From NCBI GenBank assembly GCA_023138835.1, contig JAGLOP010000014.1, positions 1-58,981 of the forward strand: a stretch of 58,981 nt of DNA, read 5' to 3'. Below the pieces are notes generated by a model, which was not told the DNA's origin, did no database searches, and saw only the letters and a program-made list of their open reading frames with translations. The translations under genes and the position numbers were made by a program. This document shows positions 27,019 to 34,872 of this stretch, one piece after another. The stretch comes from Arcobacteraceae bacterium (GTDB lineage: Bacteria; Campylobacterota; Campylobacteria; Campylobacterales; Arcobacteraceae). Within the stretch, counting starts at the first letter, position 1. Every line of letters begins with the position of its first letter.

Positions 27019-27390
27019 ATGGCAAATATATTAGTTGTAGATGATGCAAAAATAATGAGAGCAAATATAAAAAGTATGTTAACTCACTTAGGACATACAG
27101 TTGCAGGTGAAGCAGAAAATGGTTATGAAGCAATTGAACAATATAAACTATTTAAACCTGACTTAGTAACTATGGATATTACTATGCCAAACTATGAAGG
27201 AATTGCAGATGGAATTGAAGCAGTTAAGCATATAATAGAATTTGACTCAAATGCAAAAATAATTATGATTACTTCTCATGGTGAACAAGATAAAGTAATT
27301 AGAGCTATTCAAAATGGTGCTTCAAATTATATTTTAAAACCGCTGCAAATTGATAAACTTGAAGAGATTATAAATAAGCTTTCTGTATAA
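27019..27390 (+). CDS. CheY-like single-domain response regulator
   Basis: The 123-residue protein is a stand-alone receiver: VVDDAKIMR (Asp8-Asp9), phosphoacceptor Asp53 (TMDITMP), Thr85-Ser86 (ITSHG) and Lys107 (YILKPL). It has no output domain, so it signals by binding a partner, possibly the flagellar motor or the HD-GYP/Sia components of the same operon. A GGAG site precedes the ATG by about 6 bases. It closes the signalling operon. Confidence 0.93.
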   Translation: MANILVVDDAKIMRANIKSMLTHLGHTVAGEAENGYEAIEQYKLFKPDLVTMDITMPNYEGIADGIEAVKHIIEFDSNAKIIMITSHGEQDKVIRAIQNGASNYILKPLQIDKLEEIINKLSV

Positions 27391-27405
27391 TTTAAGAAAT
27401 TTCAC

Positions 27406-27636
27406 ATGTCTAATGGTGTCAAAATAACAATAGCTATAGCTGTTGTTATTATCTTGTATGGTTTTTATGAAAAAAATCGAAGAGTAGACCTATATAGATA
27501 TTTTAATGCAAATAAACTTATTGTATGTGATGATATAATTGTACAAAAAAGCAGAGGTTGGAGAATCCACAATAATCGTTTCTTTACCAATGGTCAAGTG
27601 ATAAAAACTATAGTGTTTTGTAAAAAGTATGAATAA
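27406..27636 (+). CDS. Small single-pass membrane protein of unknown function
   Basis: I do not recognise this 76-residue protein. It has one N-terminal hydrophobic helix (about 6-20) followed by a basic soluble part with KNRRVDLYRYF and two cysteines (CDD and FCKKYE). No ribosome-binding site is clear. It starts 15 bases after the cheY stop and could be the last gene of the signalling operon. Codon use is like that of its neighbours. Confidence 0.6.
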   Translation: MSNGVKITIAIAVVIILYGFYEKNRRVDLYRYFNANKLIVCDDIIVQKSRGWRIHNNRFFTNGQVIKTIVFCKKYE

Positions 27637-27723
27637 ATAAATTAAGAATTTAGCCAATATTTGGTATCTTATATATTATATGTATAATGAACGAAGCGAT
27701 AAAATAAGTTTGTTTATTTCAAG

Positions 27724-30700
27724 ATGAAAGAGAATATGAAGAATAAAATATTAGAGATAATTAAAAAACGACCATTAATAATAGATGGTGCAATGGGTAC
27801 TGCTTTACAAAATATTGAGATACCTAGCAATGCTTGGATGGATGATAAAGGTATTGAACAAGAGGGTTGTAATGAACTTCTAAATACAACCGCTCCTGAA
27901 ATCTTAACCCAAATTCATACAGATTATGCTTCTAGCGGTGCTGATATGTTAAAAACTAATACTTTTGGCTCAATGAACTGGGTATTAGATGAATATGATA
28001 TGGGGCATAGAGCTTATGAATTATCTAAAGCAGGAGCTAGTATTGTAAAAAAAGTTTGTGATAAATTCACAACTGATGAAAAGCCGCGATTTGTATTAGG
28101 TTCAATAGGACCAGGGACTAAACTTCCTAGTTTAAAACATATTGATTATGACACAATGTATTCAGGATACAAACAGATGGCACAAGGTTTGGTTGATGGA
28201 GGAGTTGATGTTTTTTTACTTGAAACCTGCCAAGATCCACTTCAAATAAAATCAGCAATTCATGCGTTAAAAGATGCTGCACCTCAAATTCCAATTATGG
28301 TAAGTGTAACTATTGAATTATCAGGAACTATGCTGATTGGAACTGATGCACAAACTATTGCTACTATTTTAGAACCTTTTGATATTTTATCTCTAGGGTT
28401 TAATTGTGGAACCGGACCTGAACAAGTAAAAAAGCATCTTGAAGTATTAAGTGAGGTTTGTGATAAGCCTTTATCTATTCATGCAAATGCAGGACTGCCT
28501 CAAAATAAAGGTGGATATACTTTTTATCCAATGCAACCTGAGGAATTTGGTACTATTCAAAAGTCATTTTTAGACTTTGATGGAGTTTCATTTTTAGGCG
28601 GTTGTTGTGGTACTACACCTTCTCATATTAAAGCTCTTGTTGATAAAGTTACCAAAATTGTACCAAAACAATCAAGTGGTAACCACCCTGCCTCTTTAGC
28701 ATCATTATTTAATACAGTCGAATTAAAGCAAGAACCAGCCCCACTTTTAATAGGTGAGCGAAGTAATGCAACTGGAAGTAAAGCTTTTAGAGAACTTCTT
28801 AAAGCCAATGATTATGAAGGAACTTTAAGTGTCGGGCAACAACAGGTCAGAGCCGGTGCGCATATTATTGATGTAAGTGTTGGTTTTGCAGGACGAGATG
28901 AAACTTCTGATATGAATGAAGTGATTTCATTATATGCTCAAAAAATTGCACTTCCACTTATGCCCGATTCCACCCAGATACCCGCTCTAGAAGAAGCTTT
29001 AAAATTGATTGGTGGAAAGCCTATTTTAAATTCAGTTAATTTTGAAGATGGGGAAGCTCGATTTGATGAAATATGTCAATTGGCTAAAAAATACGGTACA
29101 AGTTTAGTTTGTCTTGCAATTGATGAAGTTGGGATGGCGAAAGATAGTAAACGAAAAGTTGAAATTGCCCAGCGGATTTATGAAAGAGCTACTAAAGTTC
29201 ACGGGTTAAAGCCTGAAGATTTGGTATTTGATATGCTTGTATTTACTGTTGGAAGTGGAGATGATGAGTATCGAACTGCTGCAATGGAAACAATTGAAGC
29301 AATAAGACAATTCCAAATTATGCACCCTGAAGTGGGTACCACTCTTGGACTTTCAAATATCTCATTTGGACTTCATAAAGATGCCAGACTTTTTCTAAAC
29401 AGTGTATTCTTACACCATTGTGTTGAGGCTGGTTGTACAAGCGCAATTGTAAATGTAAAACACTTAGTTCCTAGAAATAAGATGAGCGATGAAGATGTAA
29501 AAGCTTGTGAAGATTTACTTTTTAACAATCAAAAAGATGGTGACCCACTTTTCAAATTTATTGAACACTTCTCAAATGTAGAAATAGAAAATAATCAAAG
29601 TGATGAAGAGTTTGAAAAATTAAGTGATGAAGAGAAAGTAAAACAACTTTTAATTGATGGCGATAAAGATAGGATGATACCAATCGTTGATAGATTAAAA
29701 GATACTATGAAGCCAGAAGTTATTGTAAATGAATGGCTGATAGATGCCATGAAAGTTGTAGGAGAACTTTTTGGAAGTGGTCAGATGCAACTTCCATTTG
29801 TACTTCAAAGTGCTGAAACTATGAAAACAACAGTTGATTTTTTAAATCCATATCTACCAAAAATTGAGAAAGAGGGTGAAACTATTCTTGTACTTGGTAC
29901 TGTAAAAGGTGATGTGCATGATGTTGGGAAAAACCTTGTAGATATTATTTTGAGTAACAATGGTTTTAAAGTAGTTAATATTGGTATTAAAGTTGGTGTT
30001 CAAGATTTTATAGATGCCATTAAAGAACATAATGCAAGTGCTGTTGGGATGAGTGGACTTCTTGTAAAGTCTACAAATGAGATGAAAGCTAATTTAATTG
30101 AGTTCAAAAATCAAGGTATTGATATACCTGTGATGCTTGGTGGAGCAGCTTTAACCAAGGCTTTTGTAGATGATTTTTGTCGTCCTGAATATGACGGTGC
30201 TATTTTTTATGCAAGAGATGCTTTTGATGGGGTTATCTCTATGCAAAGAGTGGAAGCTCAAAATTTTGCAAAGCAAAATGGTAATCAGTTAGAACTGGAT
30301 ACACAATTAGCCGCTGATTTAATTCAAATTGATGAATCAATTAAAAAAAAGGAAAAAGTAATTTTTAATGATGATGTTCACACACCACTACTTTTAGAAA
30401 ATCACAAAACTCATAATCCTCCATTTTTAGGTCGTAGAGATATGAGTAAAGCATTCGATAAATCTTTAGCCTTTGAGTGGTTAAATCATAGAGTTTTATT
30501 TCGTCAAAGATGGGGATATAAAAAAGGAAAGCAAGATAAAGATAAATTTTTAAAACATGAAGAAGATATTGTTAAGCCTATTTATCACAGATTAAAAGAG
30601 CAGTTTTTAGATGAAAATTTAATTGATCCGATTGTTTTATATGGATATTTTAATTGTAAAGCCAAGGATACAGTTTTAGAAATTTATGATGATGAAAAAC

Positions 30701-31215
30701 AAAATATTATTGCAACTTTCGATTTTCCAAGACAAGGAAAATCACCTCATAGATGTATAACTGATTATTTCAAAAGTCAAGAATTTACTAAAGAAAGCGA
30801 AGCTTTTGATATAGTTGGATTTACTTTTGCATCAACCGGACATAATATCACACCATTTGAAAGAAAGATTTATGATGATAGTAATTTTGCTGAATATTAC
30901 TTAGTACATGGGCTTGGAGTAGAACTTGCTGAAGCACTTGCAGAAATAGTTCATAAACAAATACGACTTGATCTAAATATAGTTGAGAATGAAAAACCAA
31001 CTCTAAACGATGTGAGAATGACAGGCTATCAAGGATGTAGATATTCTCCAGGATATGCGGCTTGTCCGGATTTGGCTCAAAATAGAACAATCTTTGATTT
31101 ATTAAAGCCTGAAGAATTTGGTATTGAACTTAGTGAGACATTTCAAATACATCCAGAGCAATCTACTTGTGCAATTATAGTACCAAATAAAAAAGCGAAA
31201 TACTTTAATATTTAA
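27724..31215 (+). CDS. metH: Cobalamin-dependent methionine synthase
   Basis: The 1163-residue protein has the full MetH order. The homocysteine-binding barrel (about 15-320) has zinc-ligand cysteines in FNCGTGPE and GGCCGTTPSH. The pterin domain (about 345-600) begins GERSNATGS. The cobalamin module (about 650-870) has His732 of DVHDVGKN, and the C-terminal SAM-dependent reactivation domain has RMTGYQGCRYSPGY. It methylates homocysteine from methyltetrahydrofolate. Start choice is uncertain: ATG 27724 has no clear ribosome-binding site, and ATG 27736 has AAAGAG close upstream. The stop overlaps the next start (TAATG). No cobalamin riboswitch fits in the 87-base upstream gap. Confidence 0.96.
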   Translation: MKENMKNKILEIIKKRPLIIDGAMGTALQNIEIPSNAWMDDKGIEQEGCNELLNTTAPEILTQIHTDYASSGADMLKTNTFGSMNWVLDEYDMGHRAYELSKAGASIVKKVCDKFTTDEKPRFVLGSIGPGTKLPSLKHIDYDTMYSGYKQMAQGLVDGGVDVFLLETCQDPLQIKSAIHALKDAAPQIPIMVSVTIELSGTMLIGTDAQTIATILEPFDILSLGFNCGTGPEQVKKHLEVLSEVCDKPLSIHANAGLPQNKGGYTFYPMQPEEFGTIQKSFLDFDGVSFLGGCCGTTPSHIKALVDKVTKIVPKQSSGNHPASLASLFNTVELKQEPAPLLIGERSNATGSKAFRELLKANDYEGTLSVGQQQVRAGAHIIDVSVGFAGRDETSDMNEVISLYAQKIALPLMPDSTQIPALEEALKLIGGKPILNSVNFEDGEARFDEICQLAKKYGTSLVCLAIDEVGMAKDSKRKVEIAQRIYERATKVHGLKPEDLVFDMLVFTVGSGDDEYRTAAMETIEAIRQFQIMHPEVGTTLGLSNISFGLHKDARLFLNSVFLHHCVEAGCTSAIVNVKHLVPRNKMSDEDVKACEDLLFNNQKDGDPLFKFIEHFSNVEIENNQSDEEFEKLSDEEKVKQLLIDGDKDRMIPIVDRLKDTMKPEVIVNEWLIDAMKVVGELFGSGQMQLPFVLQSAETMKTTVDFLNPYLPKIEKEGETILVLGTVKGDVHDVGKNLVDIILSNNGFKVVNIGIKVGVQDFIDAIKEHNASAVGMSGLLVKSTNEMKANLIEFKNQGIDIPVMLGGAALTKAFVDDFCRPEYDGAIFYARDAFDGVISMQRVEAQNFAKQNGNQLELDTQLAADLIQIDESIKKKEKVIFNDDVHTPLLLENHKTHNPPFLGRRDMSKAFDKSLAFEWLNHRVLFRQRWGYKKGKQDKDKFLKHEEDIVKPIYHRLKEQFLDENLIDPIVLYGYFNCKAKDTVLEIYDDEKQNIIATFDFPRQGKSPHRCITDYFKSQEFTKESEAFDIVGFTFASTGHNITPFERKIYDDSNFAEYYLVHGLGVELAEALAEIVHKQIRLDLNIVENEKPTLNDVRMTGYQGCRYSPGYAACPDLAQNRTIFDLLKPEEFGIELSETFQIHPEQSTCAIIVPNKKAKYFNI

Positions 31216-31730
31216 TGATTTTAATCCATACAGCACTTCAAAGTGAAGCACAATACTTAATAGAATATTATAAATTAAAAAAGAAAGATTTGGAATATAA
31301 GGCATTTTCAAATGAACACATTTTATTGTTAGTTGGGGGGATGGGGAAAGAAAACACTATTAGTTCATTATCTTCTATATTTGATACATTCGATATTAAA
31401 AAGGCCATAAATATTGGAATTACAGGATGTAGTGATAACAGTATTGAAATAGGTGAATTGTTTTGTACAAACCAACAATTAGAAGATATAAAATTTATGA
31501 ACTTGCAAACAGTAGATACTCCGCAACTTCCAACTTCACATTTGCCCCTTAACACTTTGTATGATATGGAAGCCAAATATTTTGAAGATATTTGTTTAAT
31601 ATATTTAGAAAAAAAAGATATTTATATATTTAAAGTTGTATCTGATTATCTTGATAATTCAATTCCATCCAAAGAGTTTGTAAAGCAGCTTATAAAAAAG
31701 AATATAAAGAGTTTAGAAAAATGGATTTAA
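31215..31730 (+). CDS. Compact nucleoside phosphorylase/MTA-SAH-nucleosidase-like protein
   Basis: The 171-residue protein resembles the PNP/UDP phosphorylase superfamily: LLVGGMGKENTISSL (the usual GxGKvNAA turn), INIGITGC, YDMEAKYF (the MEA element that binds the ribose) and VVSDYLD (position of the catalytic Asp). It is about 60 residues shorter than typical MTA/SAH nucleosidases. The neighbourhood of metH suggests a role in the S-adenosylhomocysteine or methylthioadenosine cycle, but a nucleosidase working on the product of the downstream radical SAM enzyme is equally possible. It is coupled on both sides: TAATG with metH and a 10-base overlap with the next gene. Confidence 0.65.
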   Translation: MILIHTALQSEAQYLIEYYKLKKKDLEYKAFSNEHILLLVGGMGKENTISSLSSIFDTFDIKKAINIGITGCSDNSIEIGELFCTNQQLEDIKFMNLQTVDTPQLPTSHLPLNTLYDMEAKYFEDICLIYLEKKDIYIFKVVSDYLDNSIPSKEFVKQLIKKNIKSLEKWI

Positions 31731-32917
31731 CTAAATATAATTTTACAGTATCACAACAAAATATCTTAAAGAATATAATAGTTGATTTAAAAATGTGGAA
31801 TGAAAAGATTTTAGATGATGAGATTTTTAATCAATTAGAAGAAAAATATACAGGGAAACAATTATCAAAAAAAGTATTTGAAACTGTTGTAAATTATCAT
31901 AAGAGATTAAAAGAGACACCAAATAATTATGATTTATTTGAAGATATAAAATATGATACTAGAAAATTTTCATATACACAAATTGAAAAACAAGGGATTG
32001 GGCTTGGGGCTTGTCCTGTTGCAAGTGAGGGTACTAGATGTTGTAATCTTTTAACTTTAGATGCGGTTGAGAGTTGTGGATTTGATTGTAGTTATTGTTC
32101 AATTCAAAGCTTTTATAATCAAAATAAAATAGGATTTGATAGAGATTTTAAAAAGAAATTAGAAAATTTAGACTTAGACCCTAACCAAACTTATCATATA
32201 GGAACGGGACAAAGCAGTGACAGTCTTATGTGGGGAAATCATGATGGGATATTAGATGCTTTATTTGAATTTGCTATAAAAAATCCAAATGTAATACTTG
32301 AGTTCAAAACAAAATCAGACAATATAAAATATTTTTTAGACAATAATGTACCAAAAAATATAATTGTAACCTGGAGTTTAAATACACCAGTCGTTATAAA
32401 AAATGAAGAACATTTAACAGCCTCTTTAGAACAAAGAATTCAAAGCGCAAGAGCTTTAGCTGACAAGGGGATACTTGTAGGTTTTCATTTTCATCCAATA
32501 GTGCAATATGAAAATTATTTGCAAGATTATGAAAAAATATATCAAACTTTACAAAAAACTTTTACTCCCCAAGAAGTTGTTTTAATCTCTTTGGGAACAT
32601 TGACATTTATAAAACCAGTGATTAAAAAACTAAGACAAAGGGAACTAAAAACAAAAATCTTACAAATGCCGTTTGAAACTATCAATGGGAAACAATCTTA
32701 TTCTTTAAAAGTAAAAAAAGAGATGTTTACTCATGCTTACAACAGCTTTAAATCTTGGCATGGTAAAGTGTATTTTTACCTTTGTATGGAAGACCATAAA
32801 TTATGGAAAGATACTTTTGGTTTTGAGTATAGTAGCAATAATCAATTTGAGGATTTTATGTTAAATAATTATATGGATAAGATCAATTCAAACCCTTTAA
32901 AAATAGCAGATAAATAG
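31721..32917 (+). CDS. Spore photoproduct lyase-like radical SAM protein
   Basis: The 398-residue protein has the radical SAM cluster motif as CGFDCSYC (CX3CX2C) after VESC. The overall pattern (LTLDAVESC, YHIGTGQSSDSL, VTWSLNT, GFHFHPI) recalls the spore photoproduct lyase family, in which 5'-deoxyadenosyl radicals repair a thymine dimer. Nothing in the window suggests an endospore former, so the substrate is probably different; homologues in non-spore-formers are of unknown function. It overlaps the nucleosidase-like gene by 10 bases, forming a metH-nucleosidase-radical SAM unit. No strong terminator follows. Confidence 0.75.
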   Translation: MDLTKYNFTVSQQNILKNIIVDLKMWNEKILDDEIFNQLEEKYTGKQLSKKVFETVVNYHKRLKETPNNYDLFEDIKYDTRKFSYTQIEKQGIGLGACPVASEGTRCCNLLTLDAVESCGFDCSYCSIQSFYNQNKIGFDRDFKKKLENLDLDPNQTYHIGTGQSSDSLMWGNHDGILDALFEFAIKNPNVILEFKTKSDNIKYFLDNNVPKNIIVTWSLNTPVVIKNEEHLTASLEQRIQSARALADKGILVGFHFHPIVQYENYLQDYEKIYQTLQKTFTPQEVVLISLGTLTFIKPVIKKLRQRELKTKILQMPFETINGKQSYSLKVKKEMFTHAYNSFKSWHGKVYFYLCMEDHKLWKDTFGFEYSSNNQFEDFMLNNYMDKINSNPLKIADK

Positions 32918-32939
32918 TTAAATACTTCAAAGGAAAGAT

Positions 32940-33023
32940 ATGAAGCAAATTTCACCAATAGCTTTAGTTATATTGTCTGGCTTATTGACCTTGAAAAAAG
33001 AAAAATGTCAAATACAAATATAA
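32940..33023 (+). CDS. Possible 27-residue leader peptide or gene remnant
   Basis: ATG at 32940 is preceded by a good AAAGGA site. It opens a short frame coding MKQISPIALVILSGLLTLKK and seven more residues, ending at 33023. It overlaps the start of the EamA transporter gene, which has no good ribosome-binding site of its own. Translation of this peptide could therefore load ribosomes for the transporter. It could equally be the 5' remnant of a deleted gene. No conservation evidence is available. Confidence 0.3.
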   Translation: MKQISPIALVILSGLLTLKKEKCQIQI

Positions 33024-33886
33024 AAGATGCCTATAAATTTGCTTTGTTAGCCATATTTTTATGGTCAACTGTAGCAACAGCTTTTAAAATATCACTTAAG
33101 TTTCTAACACCTATAGAATTAGTTTTATATTCTACATATAGCTCTACAATTTTTTTATTTTTTTATTTAATTTTTTTGAAAAAAACAAACTATATTTTAC
33201 CATATTTTAAAAACAACAGTAAAAAAATTATTATTTTAGGTATCTTAAATCCATTTTTGTACTACCTAGTGTTATTTAAAGCTTATGATTTGTTACCAGC
33301 TCAAGAGGCACAAGCTATAAACTATACTTGGGCTTTAATGTTAGCATTTTTATCTGTTCCTATTTTAAAACATAAATTAACATTTTTTGATATTGTTGCT
33401 GGCATAATTTGCTATATGGGTGTATTTATAATTGCAACTAAAGGTGATGTTTTTGCACTTAACTTCTCTAGTTTAATTGGAGTATTTTATGCATTGGTTA
33501 GTACTGTTATTTGGGCATTGTATTGGTTGTATAATGCTAAAAGTAAAACTGATCCTATAGTAATACTTTTTAGTAATTTCTTAATTAGTTTACCACTTAT
33601 CACACTATATTATTTAACTTTTGAACAAATTCGTTTTCCAGATATACAAGGATTATATGGTGCTATTTATATTGGATTATTTGAAATGGGTTTAGCTTTT
33701 ATATTTTGGCTAAAAGCTATGCAATATACAGATAGTGCATCTAGAATATCCAATTTAATTTTTCTTTCACCTTTTCTTTCTTTAGTTTTTATCCATTTTT
33801 TTGTTGGTGAAACCATACTGTTATCAACCATAATAGGTCTGATTTTTATCATAGTTGGATTGGTATTACAATCAAAAAAATTATAA
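33005..33886 (+). CDS. EamA/DMT-family transporter
   Basis: The 293-residue protein has about ten membrane helices arranged as two EamA repeats (about 10-145 and 155-290). FLWSTVATAFKI marks the first helix and GLFEMGLAFIFWLKAM the second repeat. The family exports or imports metabolites, including amino acids. Its position ahead of an amino-acid transport and proline catabolism cluster is suggestive only. It overlaps the small frame at 32940-33023, which supplies the only strong Shine-Dalgarno sequence nearby. Confidence 0.85.
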   Translation: MSNTNIKDAYKFALLAIFLWSTVATAFKISLKFLTPIELVLYSTYSSTIFLFFYLIFLKKTNYILPYFKNNSKKIIILGILNPFLYYLVLFKAYDLLPAQEAQAINYTWALMLAFLSVPILKHKLTFFDIVAGIICYMGVFIIATKGDVFALNFSSLIGVFYALVSTVIWALYWLYNAKSKTDPIVILFSNFLISLPLITLYYLTFEQIRFPDIQGLYGAIYIGLFEMGLAFIFWLKAMQYTDSASRISNLIFLSPFLSLVFIHFFVGETILLSTIIGLIFIIVGLVLQSKKL

Positions 33887-33909
33887 GTAAAAATTAAGTT
33901 TACAACAGT

Positions 33910-33945
33910 TATAATTTTTTAGTATTACTTTTAGTATTACTAAAA
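33910..33945 (+). promoter_or_regulatory. Promoter with two tandem palindromic operator boxes
   Basis: TATAAT (33910-33915) is followed by AGTATTACT at 33921-33929 and again at 33933-33941, each a perfect palindrome around a central T. Their centres are 12 bp apart, close to one helical turn. Two dimers could thus sit on the same DNA face over the start site. The next gene (33961) encodes a ribbon-helix-helix-type protein, which commonly binds such boxes and represses itself. Confidence 0.55.
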
Positions 33946-33960
33946 TAAAAAAGGTTTGAT

Positions 33961-34188
33961 ATGGCAAAAATTAAAGATAAAACAAGTGTGATTTCTAATA
34001 TTATTAAAAAAAATAGTAAGAAAAATAAGAAAGAGATTTCTCAACTTAGTATTAAAATTGATAAAAAATTAGATAATGCACTTATTATTTTATCTTCACA
34101 GTTAAATATATCAAAAAACAAACTAATTGAAGATATCTTATTTGAAAGTAGAATATTGGATGTTGTTGATGAAAATTATATGGAATAA
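33961..34188 (+). CDS. Ribbon-helix-helix-type DNA-binding protein
   Basis: The 75-residue basic protein has a lysine-rich N-terminal tail (1-28), then a pattern typical of CopG/Arc proteins: one strand (SQLSIKID), a helix (KKLDNALIILSSQLN), a turn (IS) and a second helix (KNKLIEDILFES). It should dimerise and insert the strand in the DNA major groove. Tandem palindromes directly upstream are the likely operator. The following unknown gene starts 3 bases after its stop and the ABC transporter follows, so it may regulate that operon. An AAAGG site precedes the ATG. Confidence 0.65.
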   Translation: MAKIKDKTSVISNIIKKNSKKNKKEISQLSIKIDKKLDNALIILSSQLNISKNKLIEDILFESRILDVVDENYME

Positions 34189-34191
34189 CTA

Positions 34192-34851
34192 ATGTTTGCA
34201 AAGAAAAGTGATATTATTTGTGCTGTTGTAGATGGAATTAAAATAGCAAGATATAACTATACATCATGGACATCAAATAAATTACAATTATCAGATACAT
34301 CTGAAGATTTTCTTATAATTCATATAGCTCAAGAGATTGCAAAACTAAAAGATGCACCAGAGATTTTCATAGATGCAACAATTACTGATATTTTAAAATG
34401 TTCATTAAAAACTAAAAATAAATATAAACAATTTATGCAACAAAATTTATTATCTCAAGATACAATTTGTCTAACATTAGATGAAAAATTTGAACATCTA
34501 AATGGTGATGATTCAATATCTCATGCAATAATAGATATAAAAAATAATGTAAGAAATAATAAAAAAGAATATCAAGATAATATAGAAAAACTTTGTAAAA
34601 TGCTACAAAGACAAAATAGTGATGATTCAAGCTTAGATTTTGCAATCTTTGCATTTTATTTTGATATATCAAGTGGAGCAAGGATTAGTGCGGAACAAAG
34701 AATAAAAAATATAATTTCAAGTTTTGATACTATTGTAAAGAAATATAATCATCTTAAATCAAATTTTATAGGAGGAGATATAGAAGAAATTGAAAATATT
34801 GGACAATACAGTATTGGTTGCTTTGTTATTGAACCTAGTAAAGCAAAATAG
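34192..34851 (+). CDS. Protein of unknown function next to the ribbon-helix-helix gene
   Basis: I do not recognise this 219-residue protein. It has no signal peptide or membrane segment. The N-terminal half is mixed alpha/beta (IICAVVDGIKIARYNYTSW), the middle is strongly helical and charged (about 110-150, KNNVRNNKKEYQDNIEKL), and the end is a predicted beta-rich segment (YSIGCFVIEP). It starts 3 bases after the regulator gene and ends 21 bases before the binding-protein gene of the ABC transporter. A toxin partnered with the small regulator was considered, but no toxin motif is visible. A co-regulator or sensor is as likely. Confidence 0.65.
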   Translation: MFAKKSDIICAVVDGIKIARYNYTSWTSNKLQLSDTSEDFLIIHIAQEIAKLKDAPEIFIDATITDILKCSLKTKNKYKQFMQQNLLSQDTICLTLDEKFEHLNGDDSISHAIIDIKNNVRNNKKEYQDNIEKLCKMLQRQNSDDSSLDFAIFAFYFDISSGARISAEQRIKNIISSFDTIVKKYNHLKSNFIGGDIEEIENIGQYSIGCFVIEPSKAK

Positions 34852-34872
34852 ATAAAATCATAAGGATAAAAT

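Noticed and set aside
27637-27723. Possible cobalamin or SAM riboswitch upstream of metH
   Set aside because: The gap is 87 bases and shows no conserved B12-box or S-box elements; too short for a cobalamin riboswitch.
33961-34851. Type II toxin-antitoxin pair
   Set aside because: A ribbon-helix-helix protein next to another gene fits superficially, but the second protein is large (219 residues), shows no toxin motif, and both sit at the head of a transporter cluster.
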